Source: Ignavibacteria bacterium
Lineage (GTDB): Bacteria; Bacteroidota; Ignavibacteria; Tepidaquicellales; OLB5
Direction of reading: 5' to 3'
Length of the DNA stretch: 64,000 bases
NCBI GenBank assembly: GCA_017303675.1
Contig: JAFLBX010000001.1
Location: forward strand, 1,499,970 to 1,563,969
In this document: positions 36,709-44,738 of the stretch, one piece after another
Position numbering within the stretch: the stretch's first letter is position 1
How the letters are laid out: every line of letters begins with the position of its first letter
Notes under the pieces: model-generated
What the model was told of the DNA's origin: nothing
Database searches by the model: none
The model's input: the letters and a program-made list of their open reading frames with translations, nothing else
Translations under genes and position numbers: made by a program

Positions 36709-36967
36709 ACAATTTAGAAGCAAATTTTAACTCACAAATATTTATAACTAACCAGAGCTTGTAAAAGGACTCTAAAACCAAAAAAAAATAAAATGAGAAA
36801 CGGCATTAAAATATATATGATCCAGAATACAGCACCTATTACAGGTCTCTTTGTGGACATTTTATGCCCGCTGGTTAGCGATAAACGGAGGTTTTTAGGA
36901 TAGAACCTCATAAAATACAAAAGTTTAAGCAAACCGCGGGTCATAAATAAGACTCGCGGTTTTTTTT
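36709..36967 (+). ncRNA. Candidate small RNA (or leader with a 36-codon ORF)
   Basis: A segment of about 260 nt between a good promoter and a strong terminator with no long ORF. It can form hairpins: GAG..CTC near 36756-36773, ACCT-ATTAC-AGGT near 36836-36846, and GAGGTT..AACCTC near 36889-36909. It is not a tmRNA, RNase P RNA or SRP RNA by any motif I know. A short ORF at 36793-36903 (starts MRNGIKIYM, ends KRRFLG, 36 residues) lies within it; it lacks a ribosome site and could be chance. A 450-bp intergenic region otherwise lacks genes. Confidence 0.45.
36931..36967 (+). terminator. Strong rho-independent terminator
   Basis: A 12-bp stem (AAACCGCGGGTC at 36931-36942 paired with 36951-36962, one G-T pair), loop ATAAATAA, then an unbroken run of eight or nine T. 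There is no plus-strand protein gene between the AT-rich gene's stop at 36599 and here. Confidence 0.9.
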
Positions 36968-36980
36968 TGTACAATAATTA

Positions 36981-37037
36981 TCCCGTCTTCCCCTTTACAA
37001 GGGGAGTGTCCCGCTGAAAGCGGGACGAGGGGGTCTA
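36981..37037. repeat. Composite palindromic repeat just upstream of the ABC exporter
   Basis: Two nested hairpins: CCCCTT-TAC-AAGGGG (about 36988-37003) and GTCCCGC-TGAA-GCGGGAC-type (about 37008-37026), inside an outer pair of CCCGTC.. and ..GAGGGGGTC flanks. It ends 12 bp before the start codon at 37050. Related to the repeat inside purL and to 46166-46183. Confidence 0.7.
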
Positions 37038-37049
37038 AATAATAATGAA

Positions 37050-38939
37050 ATGAAAAGTCTAAAGAAATTATTCGAAATATTAGGAAAATGGAAATATGAG
37101 TACATTGCAGCATCACTGCTGCTCATTGTTTCCGTTGGATTCAGATTGCTGGAGCCTAAAATACTCCAGATGACAGTAGATAAGATCATAGCTTTTTTTG
37201 TAACGGGCAAAGGCAACACCATTTCAGCAGATGACAGGATTACGAATTTCTTTTATTCCATACTGCCTGAGCTTAAAATAGAAAATTCCGGGATGATACT
37301 TGTTTATCTTGGGGTGATCTTTCTGATAATTGCACTGATGCGCGGAATAACAATGCTTTCATCAAGCGTAATTTCAGCAGCATCCACTGAAAAAGCTATG
37401 AAGAAGCTTCGTGACAGGCTTTTCAGCCACCTGCAGCATCTGCCTATGAAGTATTTCGGCAAAACACCAACAGGTGAGCTGATCCAGCGCTGCACAGGTG
37501 ATGTTGAAACGGTGCGTAAATTTGCAACCATGCAGGTAACGGAATCAATAAGACTTGCAACTATTTTCATAGGCGCATTTATTATGATGTTTTTGGTAAG
37601 CCCCTCTTATGCGTTTATCGCTATCACTTTGTTTCCTGTAATGCTTCTGGCATCAGTATTCTTTTTCAAAAAAGAAGGTGAAATATGGACAAGGCATGAA
37701 GCTGAGCAGGATAAGCTTACTGCGATGGTACAGGAAAATCTTTCCGGTATCCGTGTTGTGAAGGCTTTCGCGAAGGAAAATTATGAAATTGAAAAATTCA
37801 CAAAACAGAACGCCGAAAAACGAAGATGGGGAATGAAGCTGCTTAAGCTGCACTCAATTTATTGGCCGGGAAGCGATGTGCTTGTGTATACTCAGCTTGC
37901 GATATCAATTTTTGCAGGCGGGTATTACGTTCTTTCTAATCAGATAACTATTGGTGAATTCACCGCATTTTTTACATATGCTTCTTATGTAACCTGGCCA
38001 ATGCGAAGGCTTGCCCAGCTAGTTAGTGAAATGGGTATGACGCGTGTTGCTATCGAGAGAATTTATTCGATCCTTGATCATCCGGGCGAAGATTATTCAG
38101 GTTTTGATAATGATAATAAAGAATTAAGCGGACTGATTGAATTTGATAATGTGTTCTTTAAATATGAAGATGAAGAAGCCAATATCCTCAACGGTGTTTC
38201 GATGAAGATAAAACCGGGTGAAAAAGTGGCTTTACTTGGACCTACAGGTGCAGGTAAATCAACCATCATTTCTCTGCTTATGAAATTCTATGAGCCCGAT
38301 AGCGGCACAATAAAGATCGACGGAAGGAATATCAATGAATATTCCAGGCCGTATTTAAGAAGCAAAATAGGTGTGGTACTGCAGAAAGCATTTTTGTTCT
38401 CAACTTCAATTAAGGAAAATATCGCGTATTCAAATCCGGATACACATATCGAAGAGATTGTGGAATCAGCCAAGGTTGCAAATATTCATGATATAATAAG
38501 CGATCATTTCCCAAATTCATACGATACTGTGATTGGCGAAAAAGGAGTGACGCTTTCAGGGGGACAAAAACAGCGTGTAACGCTTGCCAGAACTCTGCTG
38601 AAAAATCCGGATATACTTGTGCTTGATGATTCAACATCTGCAATAGATACTGAAACGGAATTCGAAATTCAAAAAGCGCTTCGCGGAATAACAGCTGCCA
38701 AAACTACTATTGTTATTGCGCACAGGATAACATCTGTCCAGGATTGTGACAGGATCATTGTCCTTGATAAAGGCAGGGTTATTGAACAGGGAACTCATGA
38801 AGAGCTGATTGAAAATAACGGGTTCTACAAAAAAATATTCGATATCCAGGTTTCGATAGAAGATGAGATAAACGAGGATCTTGATAATGCAAAAGGCAAA
38901 AGTGAAAAGGAAAAAATTGAATCAGGTATATTAATATAA
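37050..38939 (+). CDS. ABC exporter half-transporter, subunit 1 (degenerate Walker B)
   Basis: 629 residues: an N-terminal six-helix export domain (residues 1-330) and a nucleotide-binding domain. Walker A LGPTGAGKST, Q-loop VVLQKAFLFSTSIKEN, signature LSGGQKQR, Walker B ILVLDDSTSAID and H-loop VIAHRIT. The residue after the Walker B Asp is Asp, not the catalytic Glu. This is the hallmark of the degenerate half of heterodimeric exporters such as TM287/288. The C-terminus has a 25-residue acidic/Lys tail. Pairs with the next gene. Substrate unknown (multidrug or lipid type). Confidence 0.92.
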   Translation: MKSLKKLFEILGKWKYEYIAASLLLIVSVGFRLLEPKILQMTVDKIIAFFVTGKGNTISADDRITNFFYSILPELKIENSGMILVYLGVIFLIIALMRGITMLSSSVISAASTEKAMKKLRDRLFSHLQHLPMKYFGKTPTGELIQRCTGDVETVRKFATMQVTESIRLATIFIGAFIMMFLVSPSYAFIAITLFPVMLLASVFFFKKEGEIWTRHEAEQDKLTAMVQENLSGIRVVKAFAKENYEIEKFTKQNAEKRRWGMKLLKLHSIYWPGSDVLVYTQLAISIFAGGYYVLSNQITIGEFTAFFTYASYVTWPMRRLAQLVSEMGMTRVAIERIYSILDHPGEDYSGFDNDNKELSGLIEFDNVFFKYEDEEANILNGVSMKIKPGEKVALLGPTGAGKSTIISLLMKFYEPDSGTIKIDGRNINEYSRPYLRSKIGVVLQKAFLFSTSIKENIAYSNPDTHIEEIVESAKVANIHDIISDHFPNSYDTVIGEKGVTLSGGQKQRVTLARTLLKNPDILVLDDSTSAIDTETEFEIQKALRGITAAKTTIVIAHRITSVQDCDRIIVLDKGRVIEQGTHEELIENNGFYKKIFDIQVSIEDEINEDLDNAKGKSEKEKIESGILI

Positions 38940-38970
38940 TAAATATATTTTGATTTGTGTTTCATAATAG

Positions 38971-39025
38971 CCCCGCCCTTTAGGGCGGGGGATTAATTAC
39001 ACCACAATACAGGGACTTTTGTCCC
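38971..39025. repeat. Two intergenic hairpin repeats between the ABC exporter genes
   Basis: CCCCGCCC-TTTA-GGGCGGGG at 38971-38990, an almost perfect 20-base palindrome, and GGGAC-TTTT-GTCCC at 39012-39025. The first is G/C-rich against an AT-rich background and not followed by a T-run, so it is more likely a dispersed repeat than a terminator. Confidence 0.65.
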
Positions 39026-39062
39026 AATTTATAAACAACAACGATTTTTAATTGCATATACA

Positions 39063-40892
39063 ATGTCAAAACTAAAAGATAAACAATTTAAAACTAAAGG
39101 CGCTTTATGGCCGTTCCTGCGGAGGCTGCTGAAATACAGCTTTCGGTATCCCAAATGGGTAGCAGGTTTTACGGGATTCGTATTGCTGGTTGCGCTTGTA
39201 GAAGCGGTTTACCCGCTTGTATGGCTTAGCCTGCTTGATAATATCATAGTGCCTGCTGTTGATACATACAAAAATACCGGTGTAATGCCTGAAGTTGATT
39301 CCACCGGACTCAGAAATTACGGGCTTATTTTTCTTGGACTTGGATTAACGCTTTCTCTCGGTGTATTCTGTTTCATTAACTTTGCCGGCAGGATCCAGGA
39401 ATATGTAATGTATGATATCCGCCAGGAGCTTTTTATCAAGCTGCAGGAATTATCGTTCTCATTCTTTGATAAATCCGCAGTAGGCTGGCTGCTCTCAAGG
39501 ATATCTTCTGATACCGGGAAAGTAACTGAGCTTATATCCTGGTCAATGATAGAAGTTGTATGGGGCGGCGGAATGATAATCTTCTGTGTTACATCTATGT
39601 TCATTTACAACTGGAAGCTTGCGCTTATTGTTACTTTAACAATTCCAGTTTTAACGCTGATTTCCTTCAAATTGCGTATGCTTATCCTTAAATACTCCCG
39701 TGAAGCGCGCAAGTATAACAGCGAAATGACAGCAAGGTTCAATGAACATATCAACGGTGTTGAAGTCAACAAAAGCCTCGTCCAGGAAGAAAGAGTAAGT
39801 GATGATTTTAAGGACCTGAGCACAAAAATGAAAGTATCATCTTATAAAGCTGCGTATTACCAGGCTATTTTTATGCCTCTGATAATCTTCGGTGGCTCAA
39901 TAGCTGCTGCATTTGTGATTTATTACGGCGGTTCGATGGCTATTACAATTCCTGCTGCAATTACAGTAGGTACGCTTGCTGCGTTTTTCGGTTATGCTAC
40001 TATGATATTTGAGCCTATCCTGGATATTTCAAGGTTCTATTCACAGGCGCAGAACAGTATTTCAGCAGGTGAAAGGATATTTTCACTTATTGATACCGGG
40101 GCATTGATAGTAAATAAGCCGAATGCCGGAAATTACGGAAGAATAAACGGTGATATCGATTTTGAAAATGTTTCTTTCCATTATGAAGAAGGCAAACAGG
40201 TATTGACTGATATGAACCTGCATATTGATGCCGGAACTTCAGTTGCATTGGTTGGTGAAACCGGCGGCGGCAAGTCAACTATAATCAATCTCATCTGCAG
40301 GTTCTATGAGCCGACAGGCGGAGTAATAAAGATTGACGGTTTGGATTATAAGGATAACACTATGGAAAGCTTAAGAAGCCAGCTTGGTGTTGTACTTCAG
40401 AGCCCGCATCTTTTCAGCGGTACTGTTAAAGAAAATATCAGTTACGGAAGGGAAGATGCAAGCGATATAGAAATTTTGAACGCATTGAGTGTTGTTGGAG
40501 CAAATGATTTCATTGAAAGGCTTGATGAACAGGTTGGTGAAGGCGGCGAACATCTTTCTATGGGTGAAAAACAGCTCATTTCATTCGCTCGAGCTGTACT
40601 TGCTGATCCCAGGATATTTATAATGGATGAAGCTACATCTTCAGTTGATACTTTAACTGAAGCAAAAATTCAGCACGGCATTGCCGGAATTATGGAAGGG
40701 CGTACATCGCTTATAATAGCTCACAGGCTTTCTACTATTAAACATTGCGACAGGATACTTGTAATAAATAAAGGTCGAATTGTTGAAGACGGAAGCCATT
40801 CAGACCTGATTAAAAAGCAGGGCGCATATTTCAGGCTGTATACCAGGCAGCTTAGAGAGCAAAGAGAAAAAGAAGTGATGAATGTGGCGTAA
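39063..40892 (+). CDS. ABC exporter half-transporter, subunit 2 (non-canonical signature)
   Basis: 609 residues, same six-helix plus ATPase plan. Walker A GETGGGKST, Q-loop VVLQSPHLFSGTVKEN, Walker B FIMDEATSSVD with the catalytic Glu present, and H-loop IIAHRLS. The ABC signature is LSMGEKQL in place of LSGGQ. In heterodimeric exporters the degenerate site is made of the Walker B-altered half and the partner's altered signature; exactly that pair is seen here. Separated from subunit 1 by 123 bp holding two hairpin repeats. Confidence 0.92.
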   Translation: MSKLKDKQFKTKGALWPFLRRLLKYSFRYPKWVAGFTGFVLLVALVEAVYPLVWLSLLDNIIVPAVDTYKNTGVMPEVDSTGLRNYGLIFLGLGLTLSLGVFCFINFAGRIQEYVMYDIRQELFIKLQELSFSFFDKSAVGWLLSRISSDTGKVTELISWSMIEVVWGGGMIIFCVTSMFIYNWKLALIVTLTIPVLTLISFKLRMLILKYSREARKYNSEMTARFNEHINGVEVNKSLVQEERVSDDFKDLSTKMKVSSYKAAYYQAIFMPLIIFGGSIAAAFVIYYGGSMAITIPAAITVGTLAAFFGYATMIFEPILDISRFYSQAQNSISAGERIFSLIDTGALIVNKPNAGNYGRINGDIDFENVSFHYEEGKQVLTDMNLHIDAGTSVALVGETGGGKSTIINLICRFYEPTGGVIKIDGLDYKDNTMESLRSQLGVVLQSPHLFSGTVKENISYGREDASDIEILNALSVVGANDFIERLDEQVGEGGEHLSMGEKQLISFARAVLADPRIFIMDEATSSVDTLTEAKIQHGIAGIMEGRTSLIIAHRLSTIKHCDRILVINKGRIVEDGSHSDLIKKQGAYFRLYTRQLREQREKEVMNVA

Positions 40893-40920
40893 CAACTTTC
40901 AATTAACTATGATCAATGAA

Positions 40921-40949
40921 CAATTAGCAATTAACAATTAACAATTAAC
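40921..40949. repeat. Short tandem repeat of AATTAAC-like 7-mers
   Basis: Three to four units of a 7-base motif (CAATTAA with small variations) at the start of the 233-bp gap after the ABC exporter. Repeats of this length can vary by slippage. Function not evident. Confidence 0.5.
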
Positions 40950-40982
40950 GGCGAGCTAATTTTTCAAGAATTTATAATTCTT

Positions 40983-41131
40983 AGCTCCGTAGGAGCGAAA
41001 TGTTTGCCTGCCTTATTGAGCGAAGCGAAAGAAGGTAGTAAAATAAGCCATTTGTTATCAGCTCCGTAGGAGCGGTATGTTTGTAGAAAAAACAAATTTA
41101 GTTTTTAGAGCTCCGTAGGAGCGAAATGTTT
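40983..41131. repeat. Three copies of a 23-24-bp palindromic repeat (AGCTCCGTAGGAGCG...)
   Basis: Copies at 40983-41006, 41060-41083 and 41109-41131, all in the same orientation: AGCTCC-GTA-GGAGC hairpin followed by GAAATGTTTG or GGTATGTTTG. Centre spacing is 77 and 49 bp, so it is not a CRISPR. The third copy carries the ATG at 41126, the most upstream start codon of the next gene. Confidence 0.8.
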
Positions 41132-41692
41132 AAAAGAAAAATGGAAATGAATAATAATTTAATACAATGTTACGGCTGCAAAGCTGTAATTAAAAATATA
41201 AACGGACCCAAACATTCATACATTGGTTCTGACGCCGGCTGCTGGGATATTTTCTGCACTGTGCTTGCCAAAGAATATACTGAATATAACGAGCTTTGGC
41301 AGACCCATAGGCTGACTGTAGATACATATGCAGCCCAGCATCCCGGAAACCCCGGCAGAAAAGAAATACAATCTGTATTTATACATTTAACAAGGCTTTA
41401 CCTGCAGCTGGAAAAAGGATTAACCGGTAAACACGCAAACGATGTTATGCTTAATATTTCAAAATTCAAAGAGCAGTTTGTATGGCTTGATCCTCTGCCG
41501 GATTTTTCCGGAACTATGAATATCACTGATATTGCTGCGGCGAAAAATATAGCTGAACATAAAAAAGCTGTAGAGGGCTGGGCAATTGATGTTTGGAATG
41601 CATGGAAACGTCATCATGATACTATCAGGTATTTTGTTGAATACAACAATATATTATCGCAAAACTTAAAGGAACGCATTTATGGAAAATGA
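41126..41692 (+). CDS. DUF5946 family protein
   Basis: 188 residues. The N-terminal LIQCYGCKAVI plus GPKHSYIGSDAGCWDIFCTVL and the central YAAQHPGNPGRKEIQSVFIHLTRLYL are the DUF5946 pattern; Cys and His residues suggest a possible metal site. Function unknown. The first ATG lies inside a repeat copy; ATGs at 41141 and 41147 are more likely true starts (protein beginning MNNNLIQCYG). It overlaps the following methyltransferase gene by 11 bp. Confidence 0.85.
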   Translation: MFKRKMEMNNNLIQCYGCKAVIKNINGPKHSYIGSDAGCWDIFCTVLAKEYTEYNELWQTHRLTVDTYAAQHPGNPGRKEIQSVFIHLTRLYLQLEKGLTGKHANDVMLNISKFKEQFVWLDPLPDFSGTMNITDIAAAKNIAEHKKAVEGWAIDVWNAWKRHHDTIRYFVEYNNILSQNLKERIYGK

Positions 41693-42443
41693 ATATTATT
41701 ACAATGAAGCGGTTTCAAGATTCTATGACCCCGTTTATGATACACTTGAATTTCTGAAACCTGCTCAAAAATTCTACCAGGAAGAAATTAAAAACGCCGG
41801 TGGAACTGTTCTTGAAGCAGGTGTAGGTACCGGCAGGATCTTTCTTCCTGCTTTAAACAGCGGGGCTGATATATACGGAGTAGATTTCAGCGAAAGGATG
41901 CTTGCAAGGCTTAAAGAAAAGCTGCCCGCTGATATGCATTACCGTATCTGGCAGGAAGACCTTAGAAGGTTTGATTCAGGTAAATCATTCAAACTGGTAA
42001 TTATGCCTTTCAGGGTTTTTCAGCATATGCTTACAATTGATGACCAGCTTAATACATTGAACCGGATATATAATGTTCTGGATGAAGGCGGAAGATTGAT
42101 ATTTGATGTTTTCAATCCCGATCTGAAAAGGCTGATAAATCCTGTAGATAACCTGCTGGAATTTGACGGAGAATACAAGCCGGGAGCCCGGCTTCAGAGG
42201 TATGTTTCTGTAAGTTATAAAAATGAGCTGCAGATGCTCGATCTTAAATTCCGTTTTGTTTGGGATGAGAACGATAAGGAATTGACCGATGAATTTATCG
42301 CGCCAATGCGGTATTTCTTCCGCTATGAGCTTGAGAATTTGGTCGGAAGGACAAAGTTCAGGCTGGAAAAATTTTTCGGTAATTTTGACCGTGAAGATTG
42401 TAACAGTTCTTCAAAAGAACAAATATTGATCCTGAAGAAATGA
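41682..42443 (+). CDS. Class I SAM-dependent methyltransferase
   Basis: 253 residues, Rossmann-fold. Motif I VLEAGVGTGRIFLPAL (about 45-60), motif II DIYGVDFSERMLARL, and RIYNVLDEGGRLIFDVFNP (the post-motif IV region) are present. N-terminal AVSRFYDPVYDTLEF is common in small-molecule or ubiquinone/tellurite-type methyltransferases. Substrate unknown. Coupled to the DUF5946 gene. Confidence 0.88.
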   Translation: MENEYYYNEAVSRFYDPVYDTLEFLKPAQKFYQEEIKNAGGTVLEAGVGTGRIFLPALNSGADIYGVDFSERMLARLKEKLPADMHYRIWQEDLRRFDSGKSFKLVIMPFRVFQHMLTIDDQLNTLNRIYNVLDEGGRLIFDVFNPDLKRLINPVDNLLEFDGEYKPGARLQRYVSVSYKNELQMLDLKFRFVWDENDKELTDEFIAPMRYFFRYELENLVGRTKFRLEKFFGNFDREDCNSSSKEQILILKK

Positions 42444-42513
42444 ATCGATTGCACCAAATAAAAGACGATGAAAGTTATTGAATTCTGTATAAATACTGAA
42501 TTATAATCAACAA

Positions 42514-42541
42514 ACTTTGCGAGCCGCAGGCGAAGCAATCT
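42514..42541. repeat. Dispersed repeat copy (ACTTTGCGAG...CGAAGCAATCT)
   Basis: The same 28-base pattern (ACTTTGCGAG, variable middle, CGAAGCAATCT) occurs at 46046-46071 and, inverted and partly diverged, at about 46088-46115. Located 25 bp before the TTG start of the first GNAT gene. Confidence 0.65.
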
Positions 42542-42565
42542 TTAAAAATAATATAGAAAAATATT

Positions 42566-43543
42566 TTGTTTGAATTTATATCTCTGAAATATCCGGATGA
42601 AATCCTTCTGGAAAAGTACTTCCATCTTTCTGAAGAAATTAACAGAAAATATTATCCTGATACTCATTCTACGGTGATTTCAATTTCTGAATTTAAAAAG
42701 CAGCTCTTTGCGGGTACTTCTGCTGATGAAAATGAACTGATTATTTTAATTACATATAACAATGTTTCTTATGCATGGCTTGAGTGCAGCGTGTGGGATA
42801 ACATACTTTATTGTAAGTTTGAATACATATCAGGCGATTATGATGAAGTTTTATTTAAATCAGTTTTGGCGAAAATTTCTGAAATAAAAAAAGATAAAAA
42901 TTGTTTATCTGCTGAGCTTATAATATACAGGGAACCACTTATAAAATGGATGCAAAAAATGAATGTCCCGGTATCGGAAAAAATTCTTTTTTCCAAACTC
43001 GATCGCAAAGATATGAATATTGTTTTATATAATGAAATTATAAACTCAAGCGGACTTAATGACCTGAAACTGAGCTGTTATAATATTGTTCCTGAAGAGC
43101 TTATAGTTAAGTTTGTAGAAACAGTAAATTCCTGTATTAAAGATAAAGAGGCTTTGAATGAATTTCAGCATGATTATCCGCCGTTGACTCCGGATGAATG
43201 GTATAAAGATAAACAGGAGCTAACTGCCATGGGAATAAAGCTTGAAATTTTGGTTTTATCTGATAATACCGGTAACATTGCAGGAATATGCTGGGTATGT
43301 ATAGATTCCGGCAGCAAAAACGTAGTTCGTCATAATGGAGGATTTACCGCAGTAAATCGTTCATTTAGGGGAAGAGGAATTGTAAGATTTTTAAAAGCAA
43401 AATTGTATTTAAAATTACTGAATGAAAACAAGGATTTTAGTTATATAACTACAGATACAATGCCATGGAATAAATATATGTACAAGATCAACGAAGAATT
43501 CGGGTTTAAGCCATACCGGAACGGCTGCGTTTTTACTTTTTAA
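42566..43543 (+). CDS. GNAT-domain acetyltransferase-like protein, tandem copy 1
   Basis: 325 residues. Best start is TTG at 42566, since an in-frame TAG lies at 42554. The C-terminal half is a GNAT fold: GICWVCIDSGSKNVVRHNGGFTAV followed by the acetyl-CoA-binding RSFRGRGIVRFLKAKLYLKL and the late NEEFGFKP. The N-terminal half is a divergent, probably degenerate GNAT repeat. It shares with copy 2 the block TDTMPWN.YMY.INEEFGFKP. Substrate unknown. Confidence 0.78.
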   Translation: MFEFISLKYPDEILLEKYFHLSEEINRKYYPDTHSTVISISEFKKQLFAGTSADENELIILITYNNVSYAWLECSVWDNILYCKFEYISGDYDEVLFKSVLAKISEIKKDKNCLSAELIIYREPLIKWMQKMNVPVSEKILFSKLDRKDMNIVLYNEIINSSGLNDLKLSCYNIVPEELIVKFVETVNSCIKDKEALNEFQHDYPPLTPDEWYKDKQELTAMGIKLEILVLSDNTGNIAGICWVCIDSGSKNVVRHNGGFTAVNRSFRGRGIVRFLKAKLYLKLLNENKDFSYITTDTMPWNKYMYKINEEFGFKPYRNGCVFTF

Positions 43544-43644
43544 TAATTTAAAATATAAAAATTAACAAATGCTTCATGAAAATATTAAGTTCGTTCCTGC
43601 AGCAGAATTTATACTGCTCTTAAATAAAATGATCTGTTGAAAAT

Positions 43645-44661
43645 ATGACCAAAGCTAAATTGCTAAATGATCTCTCACCGGATGAGCTTGAGAGCCATTT
43701 CGAAATGGTACAAAGAATCCAAAAGAAATACAACCCCGGATCCTTTGAACCTGATGAAACTCCGGAGGATTGGAAAAAAGAGTGGGATAAATTATATGAG
43801 GCTTACAAAAGTAAATCGTTTGAACAGTATTCAATATTTATTGATGATGTTTCTGTGGGCTGGGTGGGATTTATGCTTGATAGCCGCTCCGCCAGCTTTA
43901 ATTTTAATTTCGATGGCGACAGCATCAGCCAATTATTGCTTAGGGTAATGCTTGGCAAAGTTCATGAATACATGCTTAAATATGATATCAAAGAGATTTA
44001 TCACTGGACTTTTGAAAGCAGGAATATTGCGGCTTTAAAAGGTATTGGTGCGGAAATTCATGAAGAGATGATAAATACAAAAATTCTGAGAAATGAAATG
44101 AATAGTGAATTTTATAATAACATCATTTCCAATACAGATATATCAGGATATAATCTTTTGTTTTATGAAGAACTGCCTGATGAGCTGTATGATAACTTTA
44201 CATTATTGATGTATGATATTCTAGATGACTACCGTAACTTAAACCCGGTGAAACAACAAAGAAAACGTATGGAAAAGGAAGATTGGAAACTAAGAGATAA
44301 CTCAGAAAAACTAACAGGCGCGAAAATGCAAATGTATGCGCTTTTAACTCCGGAAAATGATATAGCCGCATATTGTTCCTTATATATTGATAAGGATAAT
44401 AAAGAAACCATAAGGCATAGTGGTGGTTTCACCGCAGTGGCAAGGAATCACAGGGGCAAAGGTTTTGCAAAGTTTCTGAAAGCTAAAATGTATCTGAAGC
44501 TGCTTGAAGAAAATAAGGATTTTATAGATATTGAAACAGATACTATGCCATGGAATACATATATGTACCGCATAAATGAAGAATTCGGATTTAAACCGGT
44601 TAAATACGGTTACGATTTCAAACTAACCAGAGAATTCATTAAAAACTACTTAAATTTGTAA
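43645..44661 (+). CDS. GNAT-domain acetyltransferase-like protein, tandem copy 2
   Basis: 338 residues, paralog of the preceding gene. It shares the C-terminal GNAT core (RHSGGFTAVARNHRGKGFAKFLKAKMYLKLLEENKDF, then ETDTMPWNTYMYRINEEFGFKP) and has an equivalent divergent N-terminal half with HFEMVQRIQKKYNPG. The acetyl-CoA loop is R-x-x-G-K-G, closer to the GNAT consensus than copy 1. Separated from copy 1 by about 100 bp. Confidence 0.8.
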   Translation: MTKAKLLNDLSPDELESHFEMVQRIQKKYNPGSFEPDETPEDWKKEWDKLYEAYKSKSFEQYSIFIDDVSVGWVGFMLDSRSASFNFNFDGDSISQLLLRVMLGKVHEYMLKYDIKEIYHWTFESRNIAALKGIGAEIHEEMINTKILRNEMNSEFYNNIISNTDISGYNLLFYEELPDELYDNFTLLMYDILDDYRNLNPVKQQRKRMEKEDWKLRDNSEKLTGAKMQMYALLTPENDIAAYCSLYIDKDNKETIRHSGGFTAVARNHRGKGFAKFLKAKMYLKLLEENKDFIDIETDTMPWNTYMYRINEEFGFKPVKYGYDFKLTREFIKNYLNL

Positions 44662-44687
44662 TATTGATAAATATAAATAAACTCCTC

Positions 44688-44711
44688 GTTGTTGGTGTTG
44701 TCACCAACAAC
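44688..44711. repeat. Hairpin repeat GTTGTTGGTG / CACCAACAAC
   Basis: A perfect 10-bp stem with a TTGT loop in the 77-bp gap before rsgA. Not followed by a T-run. It may be a dispersed repeat or a weak terminator for the GNAT gene. Confidence 0.55.
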
Positions 44712-44738
44712 AGAAATTAAGTTAAAATCAAATTATTA

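Noticed and set aside
36709-36967. tmRNA, RNase P RNA, SRP RNA or 6S RNA
   Set aside because: No tRNA-like ends, tag ORF, or conserved core motifs of these RNAs could be found.
36732-36974. An 80-residue minus-strand ORF
   Set aside because: It begins within the terminator T-run and reads through the hairpins of the putative small RNA; hydrophobic translation is typical of antisense AT-rich DNA.
38971-38990. Terminator for ABC exporter subunit 1
   Set aside because: The GC-rich hairpin has no T-run on either side and the two subunits should be co-expressed; treated as a repeat.
40983-41131. CRISPR array
   Set aside because: Only three copies, unequal spacing (77 and 49 bp between starts), the unit is a palindrome and no cas genes are near.
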